From: Kordia jejudonensis
Lineage (GTDB): Bacteria; Bacteroidota; Bacteroidia; Flavobacteriales; Flavobacteriaceae
Direction of reading: 5' to 3'
Assembly (NCBI RefSeq): GCF_001005315.1
Contig: NZ_LBMG01000034.1
Coordinates: forward strand, 1-64,000
Length of the DNA stretch: 64,000 nt
Shown piece after piece: positions 17,388-26,163 of the stretch. The translations under genes were made by a program, and so were the position numbers. Each line of letters opens with the position of its first letter. Position 1 is the stretch's first letter. Under the pieces are notes generated by a model. The model was not told the origin of the DNA and did not search any database. It was given only the letters and a program-made list of their open reading frames with translations.

Positions 17388-18623
17388 ATGACAACCTTAC
17401 TCATTAACATCAAAGAAGTGCTGCAAGTTCGTGGAACCGCAATTGCTAACGTCGCTGGAGAAGCCATGAAAACGCTTCCAATCCTACAAAACGGCTATAT
17501 TTATATTGTTGATGATGTAATTTCAGATGTTGGTATCATGGCAAACATTGAAATCGCTTCCGCAGATAAAATTATCGATTGTACAGGAAAAATAGTATTG
17601 CCAACATGGTGCGACAGTCATACACATTTGGTCTACGCTGGAAATCGAGCGCAAGAATTTGTCGACAGAATCAACGGATTAAGCTATGAAGAAATTGCCA
17701 ATCGTGGTGGCGGCATTTTAAATTCAGCCAAAAAATTACAAGAAACTTCCGAAGATGAACTTTTTGTACAGTCAGCAAAACGCTTGGAAGAAGTCATGCG
17801 AATGGGAACTGGCGCTATCGAAATAAAATCAGGTTACGGACTCACTACGGAAGCCGAACTCAAAATGTTACGTGTTGCCAAACGTTTAAAAGAAACCTAC
17901 AATTTTGCAATCAAAACTACGTTTTTGGGCGCACATGCGGTTCCTGCAAATTACAAAGGAAATCAAGACGGTTATATGGATTTGGTAATTAACGAAATGT
18001 TGCCAAAAGTGGCCGCAGAAAATTTAGCCGAATATGTGGATATTTTTTGCGAAAAAGGATATTTCACACTAAAAGATACCGAACGTTTGTTAAAAGCGGC
18101 GCAACACTACAATTTGATTCCAAAAATTCACGTAAATCAATTCAATGCGTTTGGTGGCGTGGCTTTAGGTGTAAAATACAATGCACTTTCGGTGGATCAT
18201 TTGGAAGAGCTAAACGATGCAGACATTGAAGCATTACAAGGAAGTAACACTATGCCAGTTGCGCTACCTTCCTGTTCCTATTTTTTAAGCATTCCGTACA
18301 CACCAGCTCGTAAATTGATGGATGCAGGTTTACCTGTTGCGCTGGCTACCGATTACAATCCAGGTTCCACACCTTCTGGAAATATGAATTTTGTGGTCAG
18401 TACAGCGTGCATTAAGATGAAAATGACACCTGAAGAAGCTATCAATGCAGCCACCATAAACGGCGCATATGCGATGGGACTTTCAGAAACGCACGGAAGT
18501 ATTACGGTTGGAAAAGCTGCAAATTTGATTATTACCAAAGAAATAGAATCCTACAATGTATTACCATATGCGTTTGGCGATACTAATATTGAGCAGGTTT
18601 TGATCAATGGAAAAGTGATTTAA
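17388..18623 (+). CDS. hutI: imidazolonepropionase
   Basis: HutI opens the imidazolone ring to N-formimino-L-glutamate in histidine degradation. The 411-residue protein has the metal and substrate motifs of the family in order: SHTHLVYAGNRAQEF, an AIEIKSGYGL segment, TFLGAHAVP, KIHVNQFNAFGG and LATDYNPGSTP, giving the expected His/His/His/Asp ligands. Length matches other HutI proteins. hutG lies two genes downstream. The earlier steps (HutH, HutU) are not in this window. Confidence 0.95.
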   Translation: MTTLLINIKEVLQVRGTAIANVAGEAMKTLPILQNGYIYIVDDVISDVGIMANIEIASADKIIDCTGKIVLPTWCDSHTHLVYAGNRAQEFVDRINGLSYEEIANRGGGILNSAKKLQETSEDELFVQSAKRLEEVMRMGTGAIEIKSGYGLTTEAELKMLRVAKRLKETYNFAIKTTFLGAHAVPANYKGNQDGYMDLVINEMLPKVAAENLAEYVDIFCEKGYFTLKDTERLLKAAQHYNLIPKIHVNQFNAFGGVALGVKYNALSVDHLEELNDADIEALQGSNTMPVALPSCSYFLSIPYTPARKLMDAGLPVALATDYNPGSTPSGNMNFVVSTACIKMKMTPEEAINAATINGAYAMGLSETHGSITVGKAANLIITKEIESYNVLPYAFGDTNIEQVLINGKVI

Positions 18624-18713
18624 AATTTGGACTGACTTGGATTGTTAGCCGTGCATTTTTCCACACCTGATGCAGCATCTCATACTTTTTAAAAAACTAC
18701 GTAACTAATTTTC

Positions 18714-19283
18714 ATGTATAATTTCTCGCTTTCGCTGAATTCGCCACTTTCTAAGCTGCTGCTAGATAAAGGAATCGTTGATTTCAAAAGTGCGATTGCT
18801 TATGTAAATCAATTGCCCTACGGACGCACCTCTGATCGGAGTGATTACCGTTTGATACTTCCTGAACACAAAGGAACTTGTGCCACAAAACATGCTTTTT
18901 TGAAGCAACTTGCGATAGAAAATCAGCAAAATACCATCAAATTATACATAGGAATCTATCAAATGAACGAGAAAAATACCAAAGGTGTCGGAAACGTTTT
19001 AAAGCAATTTCAATTACCCTACATTCCAGAAGCACATACGTATCTTAAAATTGATGGAAACATTGTCGATATCACACGAATTACTAAAAATGAAACATCT
19101 TTTGCAGACAATTTACTAATAGAAGAAGAAATTTTGCCACATCAAATTGCAGATTATAAAGTAACTTGGCATCAAACATTTTTAAAAGGATGGATTCAAA
19201 CGGAGCAACTTCCGTACACTTTTGAAAAAATCTGGAATATTCGTGAAAAATGTATCAAGGCATTGGCAAACCAAATCATTTAA
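18714..19283 (+). CDS. unknown protein, possible transglutaminase-like fold
   Basis: I do not recognise a named family for this 189-residue soluble protein without signal peptide. Three segments are spaced like a transglutaminase-type Cys-His-Asp triad: GTCATKHAFLK (Cys followed by a helix), EAHTYLKIDGN (His) and IVDITRIT (Asp). It lies between hutI (90 bases upstream) and hutG (34 bases downstream) on the same strand, so it may belong to the histidine-use operon. The fold assignment is inference from motif spacing only. Confidence 0.6.
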   Translation: MYNFSLSLNSPLSKLLLDKGIVDFKSAIAYVNQLPYGRTSDRSDYRLILPEHKGTCATKHAFLKQLAIENQQNTIKLYIGIYQMNEKNTKGVGNVLKQFQLPYIPEAHTYLKIDGNIVDITRITKNETSFADNLLIEEEILPHQIADYKVTWHQTFLKGWIQTEQLPYTFEKIWNIREKCIKALANQII

Positions 19284-19317
19284 AAGTGTAAATTAGCATA
19301 CGCAATTGACCAAAACT

Positions 19318-20334
19318 ATGCTTAAAGTTTACACCAAAGAACTACTTGATACGTATATCAATCTACGCAAAGGCGAAACCAAATTTGGCGAAAGAGTTAC
19401 AACGCTTGCTGCTGCTGATCATTTGGAAACAGCGCTCCAAGAAAGTAATGCTAAATATGTTTTATTGGGAATTCCAGAAGATATTGGCATCATGGCAAAT
19501 CGTGGAAAAGCGGGCGCGGTTACCGCTTGGAAAGCAACTTTACGTTTGTTGCTAAACACGCAACACAACGCCGTAAATAACGGAAAAAGAGTGTTAATCT
19601 TAGGACATTTAGATTTTTCTGAATGGCTTCAAACGGCAAAAAAATTAGACACAAACGCACTTGATTATTACGAACAACTTTCTAGTTTGGTTTCTAAAAT
19701 TGATGAAGAAGTCAGCTATCTTATATTTCAAATTGTAAAAGCGGGTAAAAAACCAATTATTATTGGTGGCGGACATAACAATGCGTACGGAAACATTAAA
19801 GGAACTGCGCTTGGTACTAGTACAGCAATCAATGTTGTCAATTTTGACGCACATACGGACTTTAGAAGTTTGGAAGGCAGACACAGTGGGAATAGTTTCA
19901 GTTATGCGTTCAAATATGGCTTTTTGCAGAAGTATTTTATGTTTGGATTGCATGAAAATTACACTTCAAAAAAAGTATTCAATACGCTTGAAGAATATGC
20001 CGATCGCTTGCATTACAATACATTTGAAAGTATTGAAATTCGTCAGGAACAAGGATATACATTTCAATTGCATCGCGCGTTAGATTTTATAAAAAATTGT
20101 CCTTTTGGTGTAGAAATCGATTGTGATTCTATTGAAAATATTCCAAGTAGCGCCATGACACCAAGTGGTTTTAGTGCAAATCAGGCAAGAGCTTTTGCAT
20201 CATTCTTCGGAAAACATAAAAATGCTGCGTATTTGCACTTATGCGAAGCAGCACCAAACGAAAATGACGCTGACGAAATGTATCGCGTTGGAAAATTACT
20301 AAGTTACCTCATTACAGATTTTATGCGTAAATAA
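19318..20334 (+). CDS. hutG: formimidoylglutamase (arginase/agmatinase family)
   Basis: HutG hydrolyses formiminoglutamate to glutamate and formamide with a dimanganese site. The 338-residue product has the arginase-family ligands in IIIGGGHNNAYGN, VNFDAHTDFRSLEGRHSGNS and GVEIDCDSIENIPSSAM, in the right order. The ATG at 19318 is preferred over a TTG four codons earlier. With hutI nearby the pathway assignment is good. Agmatinase or another ureohydrolase is possible but less likely in this context. Confidence 0.85.
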   Translation: MLKVYTKELLDTYINLRKGETKFGERVTTLAAADHLETALQESNAKYVLLGIPEDIGIMANRGKAGAVTAWKATLRLLLNTQHNAVNNGKRVLILGHLDFSEWLQTAKKLDTNALDYYEQLSSLVSKIDEEVSYLIFQIVKAGKKPIIIGGGHNNAYGNIKGTALGTSTAINVVNFDAHTDFRSLEGRHSGNSFSYAFKYGFLQKYFMFGLHENYTSKKVFNTLEEYADRLHYNTFESIEIRQEQGYTFQLHRALDFIKNCPFGVEIDCDSIENIPSSAMTPSGFSANQARAFASFFGKHKNAAYLHLCEAAPNENDADEMYRVGKLLSYLITDFMRK

Positions 20335-20337
20335 CTC

Positions 20338-20808
20338 ATGAATACGATTTCCATTATTCCATTTGACGAAAAATATGCCTCCGATTTTTATGATTTAAAT
20401 ATTGAATGGCTTGAAACCTTTTTTTATGTTGAACCACATGATGAAGAAGTACTAAGCCAAGCAAAAAGCTATATTATTGATCAAGGCGGACATATATTTT
20501 TTGCTAAAATTGAGGGTGAAATTGTGGCAACCGTAGCCTTCATGAAAATTTCAGACGATATTTTTGAACTTGGCAAAATGGCAGTTACACCGAAACGAAG
20601 AGGTCAAAAAATTGGACAACAATTGCTCCAATATTGTCTGGATTTTGCAAAGTCGGAAAACATGGAAAAGCTCCTACTCTATTCCAACCGAAAACTCGAA
20701 AATGCAATTTACATTTATAAAAAATACGGTTTTGTTGAAATTCCGATAGAAAAAAATAATCCGTATGCGCGTGGCGATATTAAAATGGAATTAAAACTTA
20801 ATGTCTAG
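20338..20808 (+). CDS. GNAT family N-acetyltransferase
   Basis: The 156-residue protein has the GNAT core: VATVAFMKI (beta strands), then LGKMAVTPKRRGQKIGQQLL, the acetyl-CoA pyrophosphate loop of the R/Q-x-x-G-x-G/A kind, and a C-terminal AIYIYKKYGFVEIP. Substrate is unknown. It starts 3 bases after the hutG stop, so the two are co-translated or at least co-transcribed. Confidence 0.88.
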   Translation: MNTISIIPFDEKYASDFYDLNIEWLETFFYVEPHDEEVLSQAKSYIIDQGGHIFFAKIEGEIVATVAFMKISDDIFELGKMAVTPKRRGQKIGQQLLQYCLDFAKSENMEKLLLYSNRKLENAIYIYKKYGFVEIPIEKNNPYARGDIKMELKLNV

Positions 20809-20916
20809 TTTTTCGAAGTACTATTTGAATGGAATCATTTCATAAATAAAATTTAAAATCCCGTAACAATTGCATAGTTTTATCGTCTAGTTTACGTATC
20901 GAACGCCGAATCATCA

Positions 20917-21474
20917 ATGAAAGAACGTTACATCACATTTTTTAGACGCTTTTGGATTGTACTCATTATTGCTTTTATAGTTTACAACTGTATTTATCCT
21001 GAAACGTTTTCTAGAGAAAATATTGCCACGCATATTCAAGCGTATGGCAGTTATGGTTTGGCAATTTTCTTTTTCTGCCACCTTATCAGAGGTTTTGTCA
21101 TGTTGCCCAGTACTGCATTGATTTTTGCAGGTGTGTTTCTATTTCCAAATCACTTATTCTTAGTATTGATGCTTTCCGTAATAGGAATTGTAATTTCTTC
21201 AATGATTGTATATTATTTTGCTGACAAATTGGGCTTTGCAAAGATTTTTGATCAAAATACCAAAACATCAAATTTGGTAAAAATGAAGCTTTCCGGAAAA
21301 TACGGACCGCTTTTTATCATTTTTTGGGCATTTTTTCCGTTCGTTCCTACAGATTTGATTTGCTATACAGCTGGCGCGATGAAAATTAATCCAATTGTTT
21401 TTGCTGTTAGTATTTTTATTGGAGAATTAATTTTATGCAGCGTTTACGTATACGGAAGTGCTTATTTTATATAA
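20917..21474 (+). CDS. TVP38/TMEM64 (VTT domain) membrane protein
   Basis: This 185-residue integral membrane protein has about five hydrophobic segments. The stretch RGFVMLPSTALIFAGVFLFP and a C-terminal FWAFFPFVPTDLICYTAGAM fit the SNARE-associated/VTT (DedA-like) family, which includes phospholipid scramblase and flippase-type proteins. The substrate is not known. Its last 8 bases overlap the end of the convergent histidine kinase gene. Confidence 0.85.
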   Translation: MKERYITFFRRFWIVLIIAFIVYNCIYPETFSRENIATHIQAYGSYGLAIFFFCHLIRGFVMLPSTALIFAGVFLFPNHLFLVLMLSVIGIVISSMIVYYFADKLGFAKIFDQNTKTSNLVKMKLSGKYGPLFIIFWAFFPFVPTDLICYTAGAMKINPIVFAVSIFIGELILCSVYVYGSAYFI

Positions 21475-23665
21475 GATTCACGTATAAATTTTTCAATATG
21501 ATTTGATGAAATTCTTCAATATCATACGGTTTGATGATAAGATCGTTCATGCCAGCTTCCTGAATTTTATCTTTAATTTGATCTTCTTCAACAGCTGTTA
21601 AGGCAATAATTGGGATGTTAATTTTTTGTTGACGAATTTGTTTTGTAGCTTCAATTCCGTCAATTTTTGGCATATTAATGTCCATTAAAATTAAATCATA
21701 TGTATTGTTTTGAACCTTTTCTATCGCTTCAGAGCCATCTTCTGCAACATCACATTGGTATCCTTTACTTTTTAAAATTCGCTTGGTAACTACACGATTA
21801 ATTTTATTATCGTCTACCACCAAAATGCATTTTTTCTCACTGTCAATAACATCATTTGGCGTAAGTGCAACTTGTTCTAATAGTTCTTTGCTTTCTTCAA
21901 AAACAATTGAAAATTGAAACATTGCACCTTCATTTTCTTTACTTTCAAGTGTAATATCGCTGTCAAACAATTCGAGCAAACGCTTTACAATTGGCAAGCC
22001 CAAACCAGTTCCTTGATAGTTTTTTTCAATAGGTCTTAGTTGAACAAACTTGTCAAAAATAGCTACTTGTTTTTCTTCTGGAATTCCTAAACCATCATCT
22101 TTTATGGTAAAGTTTATAGTATACTTTGCTGCTTCTTCTTTAATCAAATTGAGCTGAATCCAGATGTTTCCCGATTCAGTAAATTTGATAGCATTCCCAA
22201 TTAAGTTCATTAATATTTGAGACAGTCGAACAGAATCACCCAGCAATATTTCAGGAATTTGTGGATCAATTTCTTGGTGCACCTTATTTTCACTGTGATT
22301 GATAGCAAAACCAAATGAATTTACGACTTCACTGACTAAGTTTCGAATGTTAAACGGAATGCGTTCTAACTTTACACCTTTGGATTCTATTTTATTCATT
22401 TGCAACACATTATTAATTAATGATAGCAAATATTTACTAGAGAATTTTAACGATTTAAAGTTTTCATTTTCTTTTAAATTTGGAAAATCTTCCGTGAGTA
22501 ATGACGTTAAACCAACAACTCCGTACAAAGGCGTTCGTAACTCGTGACTTACTGTAGAGAAAAACTGTGATTTTAAGTTGGCTTGTTGTTCAGCTTCTTC
22601 TTTTGCAACACGCAATTCAGTGTTTTTTAAACGTAATTTTGCCAATGCCTTGTTTCTAAACTTGTAGTTTTTAAACATGTTTATCAAGAGTAAAATCAAG
22701 ATGAAACCTGCTATCATTAACACATAAGAAATCTGTTGCGATTGTTGTAAAATGATATCTTGATCTCGTTTTTCAGCTTCAACTTTTTCGTAGTTTTTTT
22801 TAATTTCGTCTACTTCAAACTTAATCTGTGCATTTTGTAATTCTTCTAATTTATTTCTGTTGTACAGTGAATCTTTATACTTTAAGTGCTGTTCCAAACG
22901 GATATACGCTTCATCTTTATCGCCTTGATTTTTAGCCAATTCTGAATAATACTTGTAAATTTCTGTCAATTCTTCTAGTAAACCTTCACTTTTAGCATAC
23001 AAAATAGACGTTCGGAAATAATCATCTGCCAACGTATAATCTTTTGCATACATGTAATAGCGTCCCAACAAAAAACTAACTTGTGCTATTGCTGAATCGT
23101 CTCCATGTTTTGTTTTGATTAATTTCTCTGCATCAATAAGATATGCATACGATTTTTCATGTTCCCCTAAATCGGCATATGTCCAGCCAATGTTTAAAAT
23201 CGGAGTTAAAATTCCAGGAGTATCTTTCAGTTTTTCCGCTAATCGCAATGATTTTTCATAATAATGATTTGCAGAATCTGTGTTTTTATATCCTTCAGAG
23301 TAGATATTTCCCAAGTTGTTATACGCCCAACTTTTTAAGGTATCATTCTTAATTTTAATAGCATATTCTAATGATTTTAGATAATTGACCCTCGATTTAC
23401 TCAACTCAGAAAAACCCTCATACACCAAACCTAAATCATTGTGTAGTATAGCAAGAGAATAAATATCGTTTATTTGCTTCGCGAAAGCAATTGCTTTATT
23501 TCCAGACTCTAAAGATTCCTTAAAGCGATACTCTTCGCGGTAATTAGCAGCTTGATAAATATACTTTTCAATGCTATCTTTTATGGCCGATTTGTCTACT
23601 TCCTGCGCTTGCAAGAAGCACACAAAAAAGAAAAATAATATAGTAGGTAGTAAGTTATATTTCAA
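21467..23665 (-). CDS. TPR-containing hybrid histidine kinase
   Basis: The protein has a signal peptide and a periplasmic TPR sensor region (about residues 40-300) with a short coiled coil before one membrane helix (YVLMIAGFILILLLINMF). The cytosolic HisKA domain has the phospho-acceptor in STVSHELRTPLYG. The HATPase has N, G1 and G2 boxes (LMNLIGNAIKFTESG, DDGLGIPEE, GTGLGLPIVKRLLEL). A C-terminal receiver domain has VVDDN, LILMDINMPK and the KP pair. There is no output domain in the polypeptide, so phosphoryl transfer must go to another protein. No ATG lies near the N-terminus. TTG codons at 23698 and 23665 are possible starts; the latter (MKYNLLPTILFFFFVCFLQA) gives the better signal peptide. 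Confidence 0.88.
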   Translation of the reverse strand: MKYNLLPTILFFFFVCFLQAQEVDKSAIKDSIEKYIYQAANYREEYRFKESLESGNKAIAFAKQINDIYSLAILHNDLGLVYEGFSELSKSRVNYLKSLEYAIKIKNDTLKSWAYNNLGNIYSEGYKNTDSANHYYEKSLRLAEKLKDTPGILTPILNIGWTYADLGEHEKSYAYLIDAEKLIKTKHGDDSAIAQVSFLLGRYYMYAKDYTLADDYFRTSILYAKSEGLLEELTEIYKYYSELAKNQGDKDEAYIRLEQHLKYKDSLYNRNKLEELQNAQIKFEVDEIKKNYEKVEAEKRDQDIILQQSQQISYVLMIAGFILILLLINMFKNYKFRNKALAKLRLKNTELRVAKEEAEQQANLKSQFFSTVSHELRTPLYGVVGLTSLLTEDFPNLKENENFKSLKFSSKYLLSLINNVLQMNKIESKGVKLERIPFNIRNLVSEVVNSFGFAINHSENKVHQEIDPQIPEILLGDSVRLSQILMNLIGNAIKFTESGNIWIQLNLIKEEAAKYTINFTIKDDGLGIPEEKQVAIFDKFVQLRPIEKNYQGTGLGLPIVKRLLELFDSDITLESKENEGAMFQFSIVFEESKELLEQVALTPNDVIDSEKKCILVVDDNKINRVVTKRILKSKGYQCDVAEDGSEAIEKVQNNTYDLILMDINMPKIDGIEATKQIRQQKINIPIIALTAVEEDQIKDKIQEAGMNDLIIKPYDIEEFHQIILKNLYVNLI

Positions 23666-23814
23666 AAAATGAGGCTTTATTATAATCACAAAATACAAAA
23701 AAATAAAATAATGTAGGTTTTTTATTTCGTTTATTGCTGAGGATTTTAAAGCACTGATAAGTTTCTATTTTTAGTTGTACCTTTAAAATTTTTATAATTA
23801 TTCTAAACATAACT

Positions 23815-24228
23815 ATGAATATTTTTCATTATGCTTTTAAAGTAAAAGACATTACATCAACGCGAAAATTTTATATTGATTTTTTAGGTTGTACAGAAGG
23901 TAGATCGACTGAAAATTGGATTGATTTTGACTTTTACGGACATCAACTATCTGGACATGTCAGCGAAAATTTTCCGAAACTTGATTATTGTGGAAAAGTT
24001 GATGGTGTGAATGTTCCAATTCCGCATTTTGGTTGTGTATTGACAATTTCACAGTTTGAAACTTTACAGCAAACTTTTGAAGAAAATAATATAGAATTCG
24101 TCGTAAAACCTCAAATACGTTATGCGGGACAAGTTGGCGAACAACGCACCATGTTTGTATTCGATTTTAGTGGAAATCCGCTAGAATTTAAAGCTTTTTC
24201 GAACGCGAATGAAGTTTTTGCCAAATAA
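23815..24228 (+). CDS. VOC family (glyoxalase/dioxygenase superfamily) protein
   Basis: This 137-residue protein has the single-domain VOC pattern: IFHYAFKVKDITSTRKFYIDF at the N-terminus with a metal-site His, GHQLSGHV in the middle and DFSGNPLEFKAF with the Glu ligand at the end. The reaction is unknown. The paralogous fold covers glyoxalases, dioxygenases and resistance proteins. It is 23 bases upstream of the hydroxylase-like gene and probably shares its transcript. Confidence 0.85.
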   Translation: MNIFHYAFKVKDITSTRKFYIDFLGCTEGRSTENWIDFDFYGHQLSGHVSENFPKLDYCGKVDGVNVPIPHFGCVLTISQFETLQQTFEENNIEFVVKPQIRYAGQVGEQRTMFVFDFSGNPLEFKAFSNANEVFAK

Positions 24229-24251
24229 TCATAAAAAGCTAACTTACACTT

Positions 24252-24797
24252 ATGAATGCACTAAAACTTCCTTTTGAATTTGATGTTGAAATTATAAAAA
24301 AAGAACTCTCCCAATTTTCAAAAACCGATTATCAAGATATATACAATTCTTCTGTGATGTTAGAAACTTTATGGTTAATTCATTTTATTGAACCTATTTT
24401 GGGCGAAGATGGATTGCCTATTTTTCTACCAAACGAAGCGTTAAAAAAGTGTCCGTATCTGCTTTCTATTTTTGAAAAATTTAAATGTCCCGTTGAAACC
24501 TTTCGTATTCATACGTTAGATGCAGGCGCAACTATTCAAAAACATAGAGATGTAGGATATAGTTTTGAACATGGAAAAGTCCGTTTGCATATTCCAGTAT
24601 TTACAAATGATAAGGTAGAAATGTTAGTTGCTGATGAAATTATTCCGATGCAAGAAGGCGAATGTTGGTATTGCAATTTTCACGTAGAACATGAAGTTAG
24701 AAATAACAGCGATCAACCACGCGCACATATTATTATTGATTGCTTGGTAAATGACTGGCTGACAGGTGTTTTTGAGGAGGCTGGAATAGTAAATTAA
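24252..24797 (+). CDS. aspartyl/asparaginyl beta-hydroxylase-like protein
   Basis: The 181-residue protein shows the Fe(II)/2-oxoglutarate motif in FRIHTLDAGATIQKHRDVGY (His-x-Asp) and a distal His in NFHVEHEVRNNSDQPRAHII. The Arg of QPRAH is placed to hold 2-oxoglutarate. This is the pattern of the Asp_Arg_Hydrox domain. The substrate is unknown. It follows a VOC gene in what looks like a two-gene operon; Fe(II) chemistry is common to both families. Confidence 0.82.
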   Translation: MNALKLPFEFDVEIIKKELSQFSKTDYQDIYNSSVMLETLWLIHFIEPILGEDGLPIFLPNEALKKCPYLLSIFEKFKCPVETFRIHTLDAGATIQKHRDVGYSFEHGKVRLHIPVFTNDKVEMLVADEIIPMQEGECWYCNFHVEHEVRNNSDQPRAHIIIDCLVNDWLTGVFEEAGIVN

Positions 24798-24810
24798 AAT
24801 ATTGCTGGTT

Positions 24811-24840
24811 TGGCGCGAGTTGTAAACTCGCGTTAACTGT
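24811..24840 (+). repeat. REP-like palindrome R1
   Basis: The core is a perfect 8-bp inverted repeat, CGCGAGTT-GTA-AACTCGCG (24814-24832), followed by TTAACTG. It has the same orientation as R3 and R4. Confidence 0.75.
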
Positions 24841-24914
24841 GGATTTTACTGAAAACCGTAAAAAGATTGTTGATGTTTAAATTAATTTTATGAAATAAAC
24901 AAAAATTAATTTAA

Positions 24915-25169
24915 ATGAAAAATACACGATACTTTCTAAGCTATGACTTAAGAAATGAAAAGAATTATCAGAAGTTATATGATGAATTAGATAAATTTGA
25001 TGCGATTAAAATTTTGGAATCTCTTTACTGTTTTAAGTATCTTGATGATAAAACTAGTGATTTAAGAGATCATTTTAAAGGTTTTATGGATAAAAGCGAT
25101 GGATTTATTATAATTAAATGCGATCATTGGGCAAGTTATAATATTGATGGTAATCCAAATAATTTATAA
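24915..25169 (+). CDS. Cas2/SinR-like small protein
   Basis: The 84-residue protein begins RYFLSYDLRNEKNYQKLYDE, continues LESLYCFKY and LRDHFKGFMDKSDGFIIIK, and ends with an HWASYN motif. This is the pattern of the SinR/Cas2-like ferredoxin-fold family, whose members start with a beta strand ending in YDL. Stand-alone members occur without CRISPR, and none is seen here. Its activity is not known (nuclease or structural). It lies inside the REP island between R1 and R2, so it could have arrived with the mobile element. Confidence 0.6.
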   Translation: MKNTRYFLSYDLRNEKNYQKLYDELDKFDAIKILESLYCFKYLDDKTSDLRDHFKGFMDKSDGFIIIKCDHWASYNIDGNPNNL

Positions 25170-25185
25170 ATTTTAATTAAGTCAC

Positions 25186-25216
25186 AAAGCTAGCGCGAGT
25201 TTGCAACTCGTGCCCG
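25186..25216 (-). repeat. REP-like palindrome R2 (inverted)
   Basis: GCTAGCGCGAGTTTGCAACT and following CGTGCC are the reverse complement of the R3/R4 unit (GGCACGAGTTGCAAACTCGC plus GCTAGC). The core stem is CGAGTT/AACTCG. It lies about 85 bases before the transposase ATG. Confidence 0.75.
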
Positions 25217-25300
25217 CACACAAAATCATGAATTTGTAAAAAATAGATGTTAAGAATCCTATTTATACATAATAAACTAAACTTTTGTATTTTTAGATGT

Positions 25301-25858
25301 ATGAGTAGAAAGTATAAATTCCATAATAAATCTGGAGTGTATTTTATAAGTTTTGCAACGGTATATTGGATTGATGTTTTTACTAGACAACTATATTTTA
25401 ATATTCTTGTTGAAAGCGTCAATTATTGTAGAAAGCATAAAGGAATGGAAATTTACGCATATTGTTTTATGCCAAATCACATTCATTTAATTTTTAGATC
25501 TGCGCATGAAGATCCATCAGGATTAATAAGAGATTTTAAAAAATATACTTCAAAGAAAGTCATTGAAGCTATTATAAATAATCCACAAGAAAGTAGAAAA
25601 GATTGGCTTCTTTCAATGTTTGAAAATGCTGGAGAAGAAAAGAGTAATGTAACAAAATATCAATTTTGGCAACATAACAATAAGCCTATTGAATTGTGGA
25701 GTGAAACAGTTATTAAACAAAAAATAAAGTACATTCACAACAATCCTATCGAAAGTGGTTTTGTTACTGCCCCAATCGATTGGAAATATTCAAGTGCTAG
25801 AAACTTTCAAGATGATCACACTATTTTAGAAATTGATGATACTGGCTTTTTTGGTTAG
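25301..25858 (+). CDS. REP-associated transposase-like protein (IS200-type Y1 HUH)
   Basis: The 185-residue protein carries the HUH motif in CFMPNHIHLIF and is followed by helices (DFKKYTSKKVIEAI) and a terminal region with YIHNNPIESGFV, the usual RAYT arrangement. The catalytic Tyr is expected in the C-terminal helix (around Lys-Tyr-Ile-His). I start at ATG 25301 (MSRKYKFHNKSG), where the fold begins, instead of the upstream ATG at 25247. RAYTs are domesticated single-strand transposases that move or process REP palindromes. The four palindromes around it fit this role exactly. Confidence 0.85.
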   Translation: MSRKYKFHNKSGVYFISFATVYWIDVFTRQLYFNILVESVNYCRKHKGMEIYAYCFMPNHIHLIFRSAHEDPSGLIRDFKKYTSKKVIEAIINNPQESRKDWLLSMFENAGEEKSNVTKYQFWQHNNKPIELWSETVIKQKIKYIHNNPIESGFVTAPIDWKYSSARNFQDDHTILEIDDTGFFG

Positions 25859-25877
25859 ATTATATTTTATTGTATTC

Positions 25878-25912
25878 ATTGGCACGAGTTACAAACTCGC
25901 GCTAGCTGAGGA
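25878..25912 (+). repeat. REP-like palindrome R3
   Basis: ATTGGCACGAGTTACAAACT and CGCGCTAGCTGAGG form the unit; the stem CGAGTT/AACTCG is extended by GC pairs. It begins about 20 bases behind the transposase stop. Confidence 0.8.
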
Positions 25913-25960
25913 AAAACTAGTATGAGAAACCCAATTTTAAAAAATAAAACCAAAACCCTT

Positions 25961-25995
25961 CATTGGCACGAGTTGCAAACTCGCGCTAGCTGAGG
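25961..25995 (+). repeat. REP-like palindrome R4
   Basis: It is almost identical to R3 (CATTGGCACGAGTTGCAAAC then TCGCGCTAGCTGAGG) and is spaced 84 bases from it, start to start, in the same orientation. R3 and R4 together look like a BIME-type pair. The rest of the 305-base gap between 25858 and 26164 holds only the two hairpins listed next. Confidence 0.8.
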
Positions 25996-26075
25996 ATGTA
26001 ATTACTATAAACGTCCCTTAGAATTAGTATCCGATTTCTCATAAATTGCTATTAATTTTAATGTTATATTCAACC

Positions 26076-26104
26076 AAAAACCCTCACAAATTGCAAGGGT
26101 TTTA
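26076..26104 (-). terminator. terminator of ettA
   Basis: AAAACCCT pairs with AGGGTTTT around an 11-base loop, with A-rich and T-rich flanks. It lies downstream of the minus-strand ettA stop and can act in both directions. Confidence 0.75.
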
Positions 26105-26128
26105 TAGATTTTAGTTTTATTTGAAAAG

Positions 26129-26148
26129 ATTCCTGCCTTCGCAGGAAT
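26129..26148. repeat. hairpin repeat ATTCCTGC-CTTC-GCAGGAAT
   Basis: This perfect 8-bp stem with a four-base loop is a common intergenic palindrome in flavobacterial genomes. A degenerate relative (TTCCTGCGAAAGCAGAAA) lies at about 43809-43826. Confidence 0.6.
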
Positions 26149-26163
26149 GACAAAGCTAATCAA

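Noticed and set aside
24811-25995. CRISPR array suggested by the repeated palindromes and a Cas2-like gene
   Set aside because: The repeats are not regularly spaced, one is inverted, and no cas1 or other cas gene is present. They are REP-like elements.
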